From: Mesoaciditogaceae bacterium
GTDB taxonomy: Bacteria > Thermotogota > Thermotogae > Mesoaciditogales > Mesoaciditogaceae
Length of the DNA: 13,989 nt
Direction of reading: 5' to 3'
NCBI GenBank assembly: GCA_015486145.1
Contig: WFSH01000099.1
Span: 1 to 13,989, forward strand
Below the pieces are notes generated by a model. It saw only the letters and a list, made by a program, of their open reading frames with translations, ran no database searches and was not told the origin of the DNA. The stretch's first letter is position 1; the number at the start of each line of letters is the position of its first letter. The position numbers and the translations under genes are program-made. This document shows, piece by piece, positions 1 to 7,507 of this stretch.

Positions 1-153
1 CACCTTGTTAGTTGCTTGGAGGTCCTGAATAGTTCCTACGGAACTTTCAGGATGACGCTGTGGTCAAAGATTCCAATAAAAGAGCGAATCAGTTTTGACA
101 AGGCTTCAAAAGATTACACTCACCGCTTGTAAAGCGGTACTAAAATGTCAAAG
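1..153 (+). repeat. Dispersed repeat, left copy (inverted relative to 13789-13950)
   Basis: The reverse complement of 13789-13950 matches this stretch. Bases 1-111 differ at only four positions (22, 38, 60 and 73), a divergent patch with a short indel follows at about 112-124, and 126-153 is again identical. Weak similarity continues to about 170. The copy contains an imperfect hairpin at 23-52 (13-bp stem, one bulged T, 3-base loop), a perfect 7-bp hairpin at 122-138 and a longer-range pairing of 93-100 with 146-153. No open reading frame or transposase lies in it. It is cut by the window edge, so its true left border is unknown. It could be a MITE-like or REP-like non-coding element or a small structured RNA; I cannot choose between these from two copies. 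Confidence 0.85.
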
Positions 154-177
154 AATGCTGTTATTCAAAATATGTTA

Positions 178-215
178 TTCACACTATCTCGAAGAGATCC
201 TCTTTTTTCTGTGAA
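178..215 (-). other. Stem-loop just downstream of the prepilin-like gene
   Basis: TTCACA at 178-183 pairs with TGTGAA at 210-215, and inside it ATCTC (186-190) pairs with GAGAT (194-198) around a 3-base loop. It begins three bases beyond the stop codon of the minus-strand gene. Read on the minus strand it has no U-tract, so it is not a convincing intrinsic terminator, although it could protect a 3' end or end transcription weakly. On the plus strand the inner hairpin is followed by CCTC and six T, so it might stop transcription entering from the repeat side. Confidence 0.3.
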
Positions 216-217
216 CT

Positions 218-625
218 TCACCAGTATTTTTTTACGGTCATGATCAACATTGGTTTGTCATCATCGGTCGAAACCACAGGATGAAAAATTTTTCTCACCA
301 TCGAGGCACTGACATCGATTCCGTTGTACCATATATAAACGTGATCAACCGTGGCTCCCATAACAGTCTTCACAGAGTAGTTTTTTAAAATTTTGCTTTC
401 TCCGGTTGAAAAATATGGTTTGATATCATTGATGGTGATCGAGTCGTTATGGGATAGATAAAATTCTTGGATTGCTATTTGGGATATTTCTGAAAGATTC
501 AAAGCCACCGTAGTTGCTTTGGCTTTTTTTATAGCATAAATTCCCGTTGGTATAATCGCCGCTATGAGTGCGGCAATAACTGCCAAAACGATCAACAATT
601 CTATCAAAGTGAAACTTTTTTTCAA
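218..625 (-). CDS. Type IV prepilin-like / pseudopilin protein, 135 aa
   Basis: This encodes a small secreted protein with a class III (prepilin) signal. A short basic leader (MKKS) is followed by FTLIELLIV and a hydrophobic helix to about residue 28, with Glu at +5 of the predicted mature protein. PilD-type peptidases cut before the Phe; here the residue at -1 is Ser instead of the usual Gly. The rest (about 30-135) is a small soluble head ending in KYW, which I cannot assign to a subfamily. It would be an inner-membrane-anchored pilin or pseudopilin of a type IV pilus, type II secretion or DNA-uptake machine; no other pilus gene is in view. The start is TTG at 625, since an in-frame TGA lies 12 bases upstream. 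It follows alaS by 47 bases and is the last gene of the run. Its Shine-Dalgarno is unusually distant (see 626-670). Confidence 0.75.
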   Translation of the reverse strand: MKKSFTLIELLIVLAVIAALIAAIIPTGIYAIKKAKATTVALNLSEISQIAIQEFYLSHNDSITINDIKPYFSTGESKILKNYSVKTVMGATVDHVYIWYNGIDVSASMVRKIFHPVVSTDDDKPMLIMTVKKYW

Positions 626-670
626 ACTTTGTGGTCAGTTGAAGGAATAAACTGACTTTTTCACCTCTCT
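626..670 (-). promoter_or_regulatory. Distant Shine-Dalgarno plus hairpin ahead of the prepilin start
   Basis: On the minus strand AGAGAGGTGA (661-670) is a strong Shine-Dalgarno match, but 35 bases separate it from the TTG start at 625. Between them GTCAGTT (650-656) pairs perfectly with AACTGAC (634-640) around a 9-base loop. If the hairpin forms, 12 unpaired bases remain between Shine-Dalgarno and start. No strong Shine-Dalgarno sits at normal distance from the TTG. A GTG overlapping the motif at 662-664 opens a 9-codon in-frame ORF ending in TGA, but the motif directly abuts that GTG, too close for normal initiation. Inference: the hairpin shortens the effective spacing or controls translation. 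Confidence 0.4.
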
Positions 671-672
671 TC

Positions 673-3270
673 TCATATTTTTTTGAATTCTCCAACGAGC
701 CTTTTGATTTTGTCAATGTTGGCTTTACCATTCCAACCGCCTTGCGCCATTTCGTCACGTCCGCCGCCCCTTCCGTTAAAAGACGCCGCAACTTTTTCCG
801 CTATTTTTTTGGCCTTGATGGGGAAATTCTTGGATTTGACCACAAAGGAAGTTTTTTCTCCATTTGAGCTAACCACCACGGCTATTCCACCGTTTCCCAA
901 CATGTTGACGGCCGAATCGGCCAAATTTCTGATCTCCGAAGATGATATTCCTGGAGCTTCAAATACCACAAAATCATGTCCTGATTTTTTGGCTTTGTCA
1001 ACTTCTTTCTTCAAATCGTTTAAAATGTTTTTTCGTTTCAAGGAGTCGTTTTCGTTTTTGAGTTTTTTGTTTTCTCTCAAAAGCGTCTCGATTTTAGACT
1101 CTATTCCATTTTCAGAAGTTTCGAGTATTTTGGAGATAAGCGACATTTTTGTTCGAATCTTTCTAAAAGACTCCAAGCTATTCCAGCCTGTTATGGCCTC
1201 AATCCTTCTCACACCCGACGCGACGGCACGCTCTTCTGTAATGATAAACGGACCTATTTCTCCGGTGTTGGAAACATGAGTTCCTCCACAGAGTTCCATG
1301 CTAAACTCGTTTACACTGACAACCCTGACTCTGTCACCATATTTTTCTCCAAACAAAGCCATCGCATTTGTTTTCTTTGCCTCTTCCAACGGCATCACCT
1401 TTGTGAGAACCGGGATGCTTTTAAAGATGTAAGAATTGACCATCTTTTCAACCTCTGTAAGTTGTTCCGCTGTGAGTGCGTTGGAATGGGTAAAATCAAA
1501 TCGCAGTCTCTCCACCCCAACCAAGGAACCGGCTTGTTTGACGTGCTCGCCGATCACTTTTCTCAAAGCGGCATGCAACAAGTGGGTTGCAGTATGGTTT
1601 CTGGCAATGGATTTTCTACGTTCAACATCCACCTTAAGCTTTACATTTGACATGACCTCGAGGGTACCAGATGTGATTTTTACTTTATGGACGTGCACGG
1701 GGCCTTTCATGTAAGTGTCAAGAACTTTCGCACTTCCGGTTTCGAATTCGCACACACCTGTGTCTCCAATTTGACCACCTTTTTCAGCGTAGAATGGCGT
1801 TTGATTGAAGATCACTTCGCCCTCTTCACCGGTGTTTAAACGTTTGACTTTCTTTCCTTGAGACAGTATGGCCACGACGATTGCTTTTGATTCCAAAAGA
1901 TCATAGCCGAGAAATTCTGTTTTTGTGTCAGCCAAAGATTCGTAGGTGTTGTCTATGAAAAATTTATTCCCCCTATTTTTTCTGGCCCTCATTTTTTGTT
2001 CTTCCATAAGGGCGTTGAATCCTTTTACGTCGACTTTTACACCCCTTTCCGATGCTATGTCAAGTGTTATGTCCAAGGGCATACCGTATGTGTCGTACAA
2101 TTTGAAAGCCTCTGCGGACGAAATGGTCGAAGAAGATGAAATTATTTTTTCGATCAGTGAAAGACCTTGATCGAGAGTTTTAAAGAACTTTTCTTCTTCG
2201 ATTTTCACGGTTTGTTTTATGAATTCAAGTCTTTCAGGAACCTCGTGATAAAAATCACCCATTACTTCGTTGACGGTGTCAATGAATTTGTAGAGAAAAG
2301 GTTCATTCATGCCAAGGAGCTTTCCATGTCGAACAGCTCGTCTTATGATACGCCTAAGAACGTAACCTCGCTCTGTATTAGAAGGAAAGATTCCATCGGC
2401 TATCAAAAAAGCTGCCGCGCGACTGTGATCGGCTATCACTCTCATCGAAACGTCTCTTTTTTGATTTTCACCGTATTTGATGTTGAAAATATTTTGTGCT
2501 TGTTGGATCAACGGTATGAATAAATCCGTTTCAAAATCATTTTCGACCCCTTGAAGTACAGACGCAACACGTTCTAATCCCATGCCCGTATCGATGTTCT
2601 TTTGTTCCAGTTCACCAATTTTCCCATTTTCGTCTTGGTAGAGACCTGTAAAAACGAGATTCCATATCTCAAGAAATCTATCGCAATCACAAGCAGGTGT
2701 GCAATTTTTGGGATCTGGACATTCTTTTACCAAAAGGCCCAGATCGTAGAAGATCTCCGAATCTGGCCCACATGGTCCGCTTGGACCAACTGGACCCCAA
2801 AAATTGTTGTCTCTTCCCATCTTAACCATTTTTTTTGGATCGACTCCAACGACCTTTGTCCATATATTGTAAGCCTCTTCATCGTCCTCATACACTGAGA
2901 CCCACAATTTCTCTTCCGGAATTTCCAATTGTTTTGTCAAAAACTCCCAGGCGTATTCTATTGCTTCACGTTTGAAATAGTCACCAAATGAGAAATTACC
3001 GAGCATCTCGAAAAAAGTGTGATGTCGAGGCGTTTTCCCAACATTCTCTATGTCGTTCGTCCTGAGGCATTTTTGGACTGTGGCCACCCTTTTGTGCGTT
3101 GGCTTTTCTAATCCCCAGAATATTTTTTTAAACGGTACCATTCCAGCCACTGTGAAGAGTAACTGAGGATCATCTGGAATCAGCGAAACGCTTGGTAATA
3201 TGTGATGTCCTTTTGACTCAAAAAAATCAAGAAAGGTTTTCCTTATCTCTTTAGAAAGTAATTTTTTCAA
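673..3270 (-). CDS. alaS: Alanine--tRNA ligase, 865 aa
   Basis: AlaS charges tRNA-Ala in the cytoplasm and hydrolyses mischarged Ser/Gly-tRNA-Ala. The full family architecture is present. The class II catalytic core covers about 1-240, with RHHTFFEMLGNFSFGDYFK at 82-100, a WGP..PSGPCGP segment at 158-169 and DTGMGLERV at 227-235. A tRNA-recognition region follows. The editing domain has zinc ligands in NHTATHLLH (H559, H563) and CGGTH (C661, H665). After a basic coiled coil at about 708-760 comes the C-Ala domain with a Gly-rich NGRGGGRDEMAQGG. Length is normal. The start is TTG at 3270: an in-frame TGA lies just upstream, and MKKLLSKEIRKTFLDFF aligns with the usual N-terminus. An AAAGGA Shine-Dalgarno lies 10 bases before it, inside the end of cdsA. 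It is fourth in the frr-uppS-cdsA-alaS-prepilin order, 7 bases after cdsA. Confidence 0.97.
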   Translation of the reverse strand: MKKLLSKEIRKTFLDFFESKGHHILPSVSLIPDDPQLLFTVAGMVPFKKIFWGLEKPTHKRVATVQKCLRTNDIENVGKTPRHHTFFEMLGNFSFGDYFKREAIEYAWEFLTKQLEIPEEKLWVSVYEDDEEAYNIWTKVVGVDPKKMVKMGRDNNFWGPVGPSGPCGPDSEIFYDLGLLVKECPDPKNCTPACDCDRFLEIWNLVFTGLYQDENGKIGELEQKNIDTGMGLERVASVLQGVENDFETDLFIPLIQQAQNIFNIKYGENQKRDVSMRVIADHSRAAAFLIADGIFPSNTERGYVLRRIIRRAVRHGKLLGMNEPFLYKFIDTVNEVMGDFYHEVPERLEFIKQTVKIEEEKFFKTLDQGLSLIEKIISSSSTISSAEAFKLYDTYGMPLDITLDIASERGVKVDVKGFNALMEEQKMRARKNRGNKFFIDNTYESLADTKTEFLGYDLLESKAIVVAILSQGKKVKRLNTGEEGEVIFNQTPFYAEKGGQIGDTGVCEFETGSAKVLDTYMKGPVHVHKVKITSGTLEVMSNVKLKVDVERRKSIARNHTATHLLHAALRKVIGEHVKQAGSLVGVERLRFDFTHSNALTAEQLTEVEKMVNSYIFKSIPVLTKVMPLEEAKKTNAMALFGEKYGDRVRVVSVNEFSMELCGGTHVSNTGEIGPFIITEERAVASGVRRIEAITGWNSLESFRKIRTKMSLISKILETSENGIESKIETLLRENKKLKNENDSLKRKNILNDLKKEVDKAKKSGHDFVVFEAPGISSSEIRNLADSAVNMLGNGGIAVVVSSNGEKTSFVVKSKNFPIKAKKIAEKVAASFNGRGGGRDEMAQGGWNGKANIDKIKRLVGEFKKI

Positions 3271-3277
3271 CTTTTTC

Positions 3278-4123
3278 TCATCCTTTCATCGTTAGGAGGT
3301 GAAAATATTTCAGTAATTCAAGTATTATAAAATATATCGGTGTGGTGATGACCAGACCGTCGATTCTATCCCAAAAGCCGCCATGTCCTGGTAGCAGAAT
3401 GCCGGCGTTCTTGAGTTGTCTGTTTCTCTTGAAAACCGATTGTGTCAAATCTCCGACCGTATCGAACAACGTTATTGCCAAAGATATGATGAGTATCGAT
3501 CCCCACCAATAATGTCTCCACCCAAAAAAAGGTGTGAGTATCGCATCGTATATGAAAAAGAAAACAACCGTGAATACAAATCCTCCCGCGATTCCCTCGA
3601 GTGACTTACCCGAGCTTATCCTTTTGACAAATTTATGTCTTCCCCATTTCGTGCCGACGAAATACGCGGCCGAATCGTATGAATAAATGGCTCCAAGCAA
3701 CGCCAGAGAATAGATAGAATCAAACCTGTGATAAACTGCGATGAAGAACGAAAGGTTAAATGATAGATACCAAAGCCCCAAAGAACCGTAGGCGATGTTT
3801 CTTTCGATCGTTTCATTTGGATCTTTAAAAGCGATGGATAAGAAAAATCCAAACCCCATTGTTGCCGCGTAGATGGCAACGATTTTAATCGGATCAGCGA
3901 TGAAGATCCCAAAGGCCACGGCCAATCCTGGAATGGCAAAAATGTAAAAAAATCTGTGTATTTTTCTCGAACCTTCCAAAACGACGTTTATGTAGTTATA
4001 CCCTGCAAGCCCAATGGCGATTGCGACAAGACCTACCAATGACCAGTAATTGGTAAAGCACAAGATGGACGATGGCACGGCAACGGCGGCGGTCAACAAC
4101 CTCAATTTTCTCTCTTTTCTCAA
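3278..4123 (-). CDS. cdsA: Phosphatidate cytidylyltransferase, 281 aa
   Basis: CdsA is an integral membrane enzyme making CDP-diacylglycerol from CTP and phosphatidic acid, the precursor of the anionic phospholipids. The sequence is a chain of about seven or eight hydrophobic helices with the C-terminal family signature at 229-255 (SVFKR, then PGHGGFWDRID). One signature position differs: the usual Lys-Asp reads Lys-Asn (K238, N239; codon AAC at 3407-3409). Asp150 and the ISSGKSLEG stretch (169-177, normally close to ISPKKTxEG) are otherwise in place. Length is normal. The start is TTG at 4123, overlapping the uppS stop as TTGA, with GGAG a few bases upstream. The position after uppS and before alaS fits a coupled envelope-lipid operon. 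Identification is firm; full activity with Asn at that site is not assured. Confidence 0.93.
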   Translation of the reverse strand: MRKERKLRLLTAAVAVPSSILCFTNYWSLVGLVAIAIGLAGYNYINVVLEGSRKIHRFFYIFAIPGLAVAFGIFIADPIKIVAIYAATMGFGFFLSIAFKDPNETIERNIAYGSLGLWYLSFNLSFFIAVYHRFDSIYSLALLGAIYSYDSAAYFVGTKWGRHKFVKRISSGKSLEGIAGGFVFTVVFFFIYDAILTPFFGWRHYWWGSILIISLAITLFDTVGDLTQSVFKRNRQLKNAGILLPGHGGFWDRIDGLVITTPIYFIILELLKYFHLLTMKG

Positions 4124-4779
4124 ATTACTCCACCGTACTTTCTGCGACGATGAGAAAAATTTTCAAAGGCGCTGTCGAGATCTTTTTCGGTAAAATCTGG
4201 CCACAAAACATCTGTGAAGTAAAGTTCGGTGTAAGCCATTTGCCACAGCATAAAATTACTCACTCGCATTTCACCACCGGTTCGGATCAAAAGATCTGGA
4301 TCTGGCTGACCAACCGTGTAAAGGTGTGACTCAAAATCATCCTGCCCATTCCATTCTTTGGCTGCTTTCAAGATTTCGTGTCTTCCACCGTAGTTCAGTG
4401 CCACGTTCAGCACCATTCCATTGCATTTGGAAGTGCGATTTTTAGCCTGAGTGCATACCTCTTTTACTTCTTTGTTGAGTGCGTCTATATCACCTATAAA
4501 GTTGAGTTTCACGTTGTTTTCAGCGAGCTCATCGGTTTTGTCTCTGAGGTATTTCGCCAATATGAGAAATATCGCATGAACCTCTTCTGGAGGCCTTTTC
4601 CAATTTTCGGTGGAAAAAGAAAAGAGTGTTAAAAATTTTACTCCTTTGTCGTTACACCACCTCACAACATTTTGCGCAACTTCAGCTCCCTTCCAATGCC
4701 CTTGTGAACGGTGCATTCCACGCTTGGTAGCCCATCTACCGTTTCCATCCATAATGATTGCAAGGTGTGTTGGGATCAA
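4120..4779 (-). CDS. uppS: Isoprenyl (undecaprenyl) diphosphate synthase, 219 aa
   Basis: This cis-prenyltransferase elongates farnesyl diphosphate with isopentenyl diphosphate to the C55 carrier lipid for cell-wall synthesis. The N-terminal HLAIIMDGNGRW has the catalytic Asp at residue 11, followed by GH (27-28) and FSTENWKRPPEEV (about 55-67). The C-terminal block PDPDLLIRTGGE, SNFMLWQMAYTELYF and LWPDF holds the diphosphate-binding Arg and metal-binding Glu. Length is slightly short for the family. The start is TTG at 4779, overlapping the frr stop as TTGA; the next Met is already inside the active-site motif, so it cannot be the start. AAAGGGAGA upstream, in the frr end, is a plausible Shine-Dalgarno. 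Product chain length cannot be read from sequence; C55 is assumed because it is the only such enzyme in this housekeeping context. Confidence 0.95.
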   Translation of the reverse strand: MIPTHLAIIMDGNGRWATKRGMHRSQGHWKGAEVAQNVVRWCNDKGVKFLTLFSFSTENWKRPPEEVHAIFLILAKYLRDKTDELAENNVKLNFIGDIDALNKEVKEVCTQAKNRTSKCNGMVLNVALNYGGRHEILKAAKEWNGQDDFESHLYTVGQPDPDLLIRTGGEMRVSNFMLWQMAYTELYFTDVLWPDFTEKDLDSAFENFSHRRRKYGGVI

Positions 4780-5336
4780 AATTCCATTATCTCCCTTTCT
4801 TTTTCAGAATACACCCCGTCCAGTTTTTCGACGTACTCGTTCGTTACTTTTTGAAGTTCGTCTTCGAGTGATTTTGCATCATCTTCTGGTATTTCTCCGT
4901 TTTCCTTCTTTTCCTTTATCTCCTTCATGATCTCTCGGCGAACATTTCTAACGGCAACCTTTCCCTCTTCAACCATTGACTTGGCTCTTTTGCTGAGATG
5001 TTTACGTTGTTCAGTTGTTGGTGAAGGAAAAACCAGCCTCACCACTGTTCCGTCATTTACCGGATTTATCCCAAGATCTGAAGCTTGAATGGCTTTTTCT
5101 ATGACACCTATCATGTTGCGATCCCAAGGTTTTATCACAAGTGTCCTCGATTCGCTCACGGATATCGTTGATAGTTGAGAGATGGGAGTGGGAGTACCGT
5201 AATAGTCCGCTTTTATTTCTTCGAGAAGCGAAGCGGAAGGTCTTCCCGTTCTCAAATGGTTGAGCTCGTTTTTAATGGCCTCAATCGATTTTTCCATTTT
5301 TTCTTTTGCCTGAGATATCAATGGATGGGTTCTCAT
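4776..5336 (-). CDS. frr: Ribosome recycling factor, 186 aa
   Basis: RRF works with EF-G to split the post-termination ribosome complex. The protein has the standard length and two-domain layout. The N-terminal helix reaches LRTGRPSASLLEEI at about 28-41. A beta domain follows (YYGTPTPISQLSTISVSESRTL), then KPWDRNMIGVIEKAI, then the long C-terminal helices with RKHLSKRAKSMVEEGKVAVRNVRRE. All key blocks are conserved. The ATG at 5334-5336 is preceded by an excellent Shine-Dalgarno, AGGAGGAGGA at 5341-5350, and an extended -10 promoter lies just beyond (see 5371-5379), so frr is likely the promoter-proximal gene of the frr-uppS-cdsA-alaS-prepilin unit. Confidence 0.97.
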   Translation of the reverse strand: MRTHPLISQAKEKMEKSIEAIKNELNHLRTGRPSASLLEEIKADYYGTPTPISQLSTISVSESRTLVIKPWDRNMIGVIEKAIQASDLGINPVNDGTVVRLVFPSPTTEQRKHLSKRAKSMVEEGKVAVRNVRREIMKEIKEKKENGEIPEDDAKSLEDELQKVTNEYVEKLDGVYSEKEREIMEF

Positions 5337-5370
5337 CTTTTCCTCCTCCTTTTTAAGGCTTTCTCACTAC

Positions 5371-5379
5371 ATTATACCA
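5371..5379 (-). promoter_or_regulatory. Extended -10 promoter for the frr operon
   Basis: On the minus strand the 44-base gap between the priA stop and the frr start contains TGG TATAAT, a perfect -10 hexamer with the extended TGn element. It lies about 20 bases upstream of the frr Shine-Dalgarno. The matching -35 position (about 5394-5399, ACCGTA) is poor, as is common for extended -10 promoters. A perfect 16-base palindrome, ATTCAA-N4-TTGAAT (5379-5394), abuts it on the upstream side, inside the last codons of priA. Confidence 0.6.
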
Positions 5380-5380
5380 T

Positions 5381-7507
5381 TCAAAAAGTTGAATACGGTT
5401 GAACGTCGATCTTCAAAGTGCTTGTCGGATCGAATCCCAACGTGTTTTGGGTTAAACGCTTTACCAGAAAGTCCACACTTTTAGGGAGATCATCACATTT
5501 TAGAAGAAGCTGGTATCGGTAGACAGACATGAGTTTGAAAATCGGAGATTCAACCGGTCCAAGAATTTCAAACGGACCATCCTCTATCTTTTTCTTAACC
5601 GTGTCAATTCTTTTTTTTGCCATGTCTGGTGCTTTTCCAAGCGATGTTATCAGTATCAATTCTTTGAAAGGGGGATAGTCGAGTTTTTTTCTTCTTTCGA
5701 TCTCGGTTCTGTAAAAATCATCGGCGTTTCCACTTACTATTGAGCGCAAAGCCGAATTGAGCGGCTCTCTGGTTTGAATTATCACATGACCCAAAACCCC
5801 CCGTCCTGCGCGCCCAGACATCTGGGATATGAGTTGAAAGGTGCGTTCCGTTGCACGAAAATCCGGCATTGCTAAGGTGTGATCGGCATCCACCACGCCA
5901 ACGAGCGCGACTCTGGGAAAATCAAGGCCCTTGGTTATCATTTTCGTTCCCACAACTATGTCTACTTTCATCTGTGAAATTTCTTTTAGAACCGTTTCGA
6001 GGCTTTCAACGTTGTTTATCTCTTCTCTATCGATTCGTTTAACCCTGAGGCCGGGAAATATCTTGCTGACTTCGTATTCCACTTTTTCAGTTCCAACTCC
6101 GCCTCGTACCACATTTTTAGAACCACAGATCGGACATTTGTCGGGGAATGGTTCTGTATGTCCACAATAGTGGCATTTCAACATTCTGAGGTTTTTATGA
6201 TATGTGAGAGCAACGTCGCAGTTCGGACAGGTAAATATGTAGCCGCAATCGAGACATTGAACACGTGTGGAGAATCCCTTTTTAGGGACAAAAAGGAACG
6301 TCTGGTTTCCATCTCGTGCCGTTTTGTCCATCTCTCTTACAAGTTCGTCCGATAATATTTCGCCTTTGCGGTGACGCATATCCACAACGGAAATTTCTGG
6401 CATTTTCCCAAATGGGCGAAAATGTATCTCGTGTAACGTGATTTTTTCAGTGTGAGCGAGGTGATAAGTTTCCACTCGTGGAGTGGCCGAGGAAAGAACG
6501 AAGATCGCCTCTTCAATTTCCGCCCGTCTTTGAGCAACGTCAACGGCGTTGTAGTAAGGGCGCATGGCGTATTGTTTGTAGGATTCGTCTTGCTCTTCAT
6601 CCACAACGATGAGGCCGAGATCTTTGATGGGTACCCAAATGGCACTTCTTGTTCCAAGAAGAATGTCCGTTTTTCCCTTTATCGCATTGTTCCATTCGAT
6701 TTTTCTTGAAGTTCCCAAAGAACTGTGATAGATGCCGACGTTGTATTGTGGGAATCTTGCCCTGGTTCGAATTAGAAGCTGGGGGGTGAGAGAGATTTCT
6801 GGAACGAGGATCAAGACTTTTTTCCCTGTTTTTAAAACTTGGTCTGCAATTTCAAAATAGACCTCCGTCTTTCCAGAACCCGTGACACCGTATATTAGAT
6901 GTGGTTTTTGAGGGGTTAACAGTATTTCTTGAACGATTTTCTTTTGGATTTCATTCAGGGATACTTTTTTTTCTGAAGGAGGCTCACCTTCAAATTCGAC
7001 GATCTCTATAAAATTTTTTCTGAGAAGAGACTGAATAGTCGAACGTGGGATTTTTTTTAACGCGGTTGAATACTCGATCGTGTTCGACTCTAAAAGTTGT
7101 TCGATGAGTTCGGATTCCCTCGAACCCAAGTGTGAACTGAGTATATTCGATATGGAGGCTTTTAAAGTGATGTATTTGTTGGTTTTTACTTTTGGCTTTA
7201 AACCCTTCAATCTTGAAGGGGGGAAAAACAAATCGAGTATTTCACCGATCGGTGATGCGTACTTTTCAGCCATTTCACGAGCTAAAAGCAACATTTTTTC
7301 GCTTATTATGGGTTCTTTATCTATTATTTCCATTATCTCACGAGTTTTAAAAGTGGGAGCGGAGGCTTTGCCCACAACGTATCCCGTTCGTTTGGCATTT
7401 CTAACCGGTACGATCACCCTTGAGCCTTTTTTCAATGGAACAGATGAGCTGTAAATGAGAGGAGGAATTGGATATTTGGAAAGAGCTACAAAGAAATATG
7501 AAATCAT
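5381..7507 (-). CDS. priA: Primosomal protein N' (replication restart helicase), 708 aa
   Basis: PriA binds stalled forks and D-loops and reloads the replicative helicase. The N-terminal DNA-binding domain covers about 1-105. The SF2 helicase core shows Walker A GVTGSGKT (207-214), Walker B DEEQ (303-306; most PriA proteins read DEEH), LSSATPR (338-344), GTKMITKGLDF (520-530) and QMSGRAGRG (562-570). Eight cysteines in four pairs (418/421, 427/430, 445/448, 458/461) form the two-zinc module. The stretch before them reads FLFVPKKGFST, where the commonest form has NRRGY. Length is normal. The ATG start overlaps the upstream gene's stop as ATGA and has an AAGGA Shine-Dalgarno. It appears to be the last gene of the amylase-to-priA run. 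Identification is certain; the DEEQ change is a conservative oddity. Confidence 0.97.
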   Translation of the reverse strand: MISYFFVALSKYPIPPLIYSSSVPLKKGSRVIVPVRNAKRTGYVVGKASAPTFKTREIMEIIDKEPIISEKMLLLAREMAEKYASPIGEILDLFFPPSRLKGLKPKVKTNKYITLKASISNILSSHLGSRESELIEQLLESNTIEYSTALKKIPRSTIQSLLRKNFIEIVEFEGEPPSEKKVSLNEIQKKIVQEILLTPQKPHLIYGVTGSGKTEVYFEIADQVLKTGKKVLILVPEISLTPQLLIRTRARFPQYNVGIYHSSLGTSRKIEWNNAIKGKTDILLGTRSAIWVPIKDLGLIVVDEEQDESYKQYAMRPYYNAVDVAQRRAEIEEAIFVLSSATPRVETYHLAHTEKITLHEIHFRPFGKMPEISVVDMRHRKGEILSDELVREMDKTARDGNQTFLFVPKKGFSTRVQCLDCGYIFTCPNCDVALTYHKNLRMLKCHYCGHTEPFPDKCPICGSKNVVRGGVGTEKVEYEVSKIFPGLRVKRIDREEINNVESLETVLKEISQMKVDIVVGTKMITKGLDFPRVALVGVVDADHTLAMPDFRATERTFQLISQMSGRAGRGVLGHVIIQTREPLNSALRSIVSGNADDFYRTEIERRKKLDYPPFKELILITSLGKAPDMAKKRIDTVKKKIEDGPFEILGPVESPIFKLMSVYRYQLLLKCDDLPKSVDFLVKRLTQNTLGFDPTSTLKIDVQPYSTF

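Noticed and set aside
637..664. In-frame TGA as a readthrough or selenocysteine codon joining the GTG leader to the prepilin
   Set aside because: The prepilin signal begins correctly at the TTG; a longer leader would be abnormal for the family, and no recoding signal is evident.
447..791. 114-codon open frame on the minus strand spanning the alaS end and prepilin start
   Set aside because: It is out of frame with both genes and shows no domain; the prepilin frame has the clear FTLIE signal.
683..1279. 198-codon open frame on the plus strand
   Set aside because: It is a shadow of the alaS C-terminal region; the composition is a byproduct of the reverse frame.
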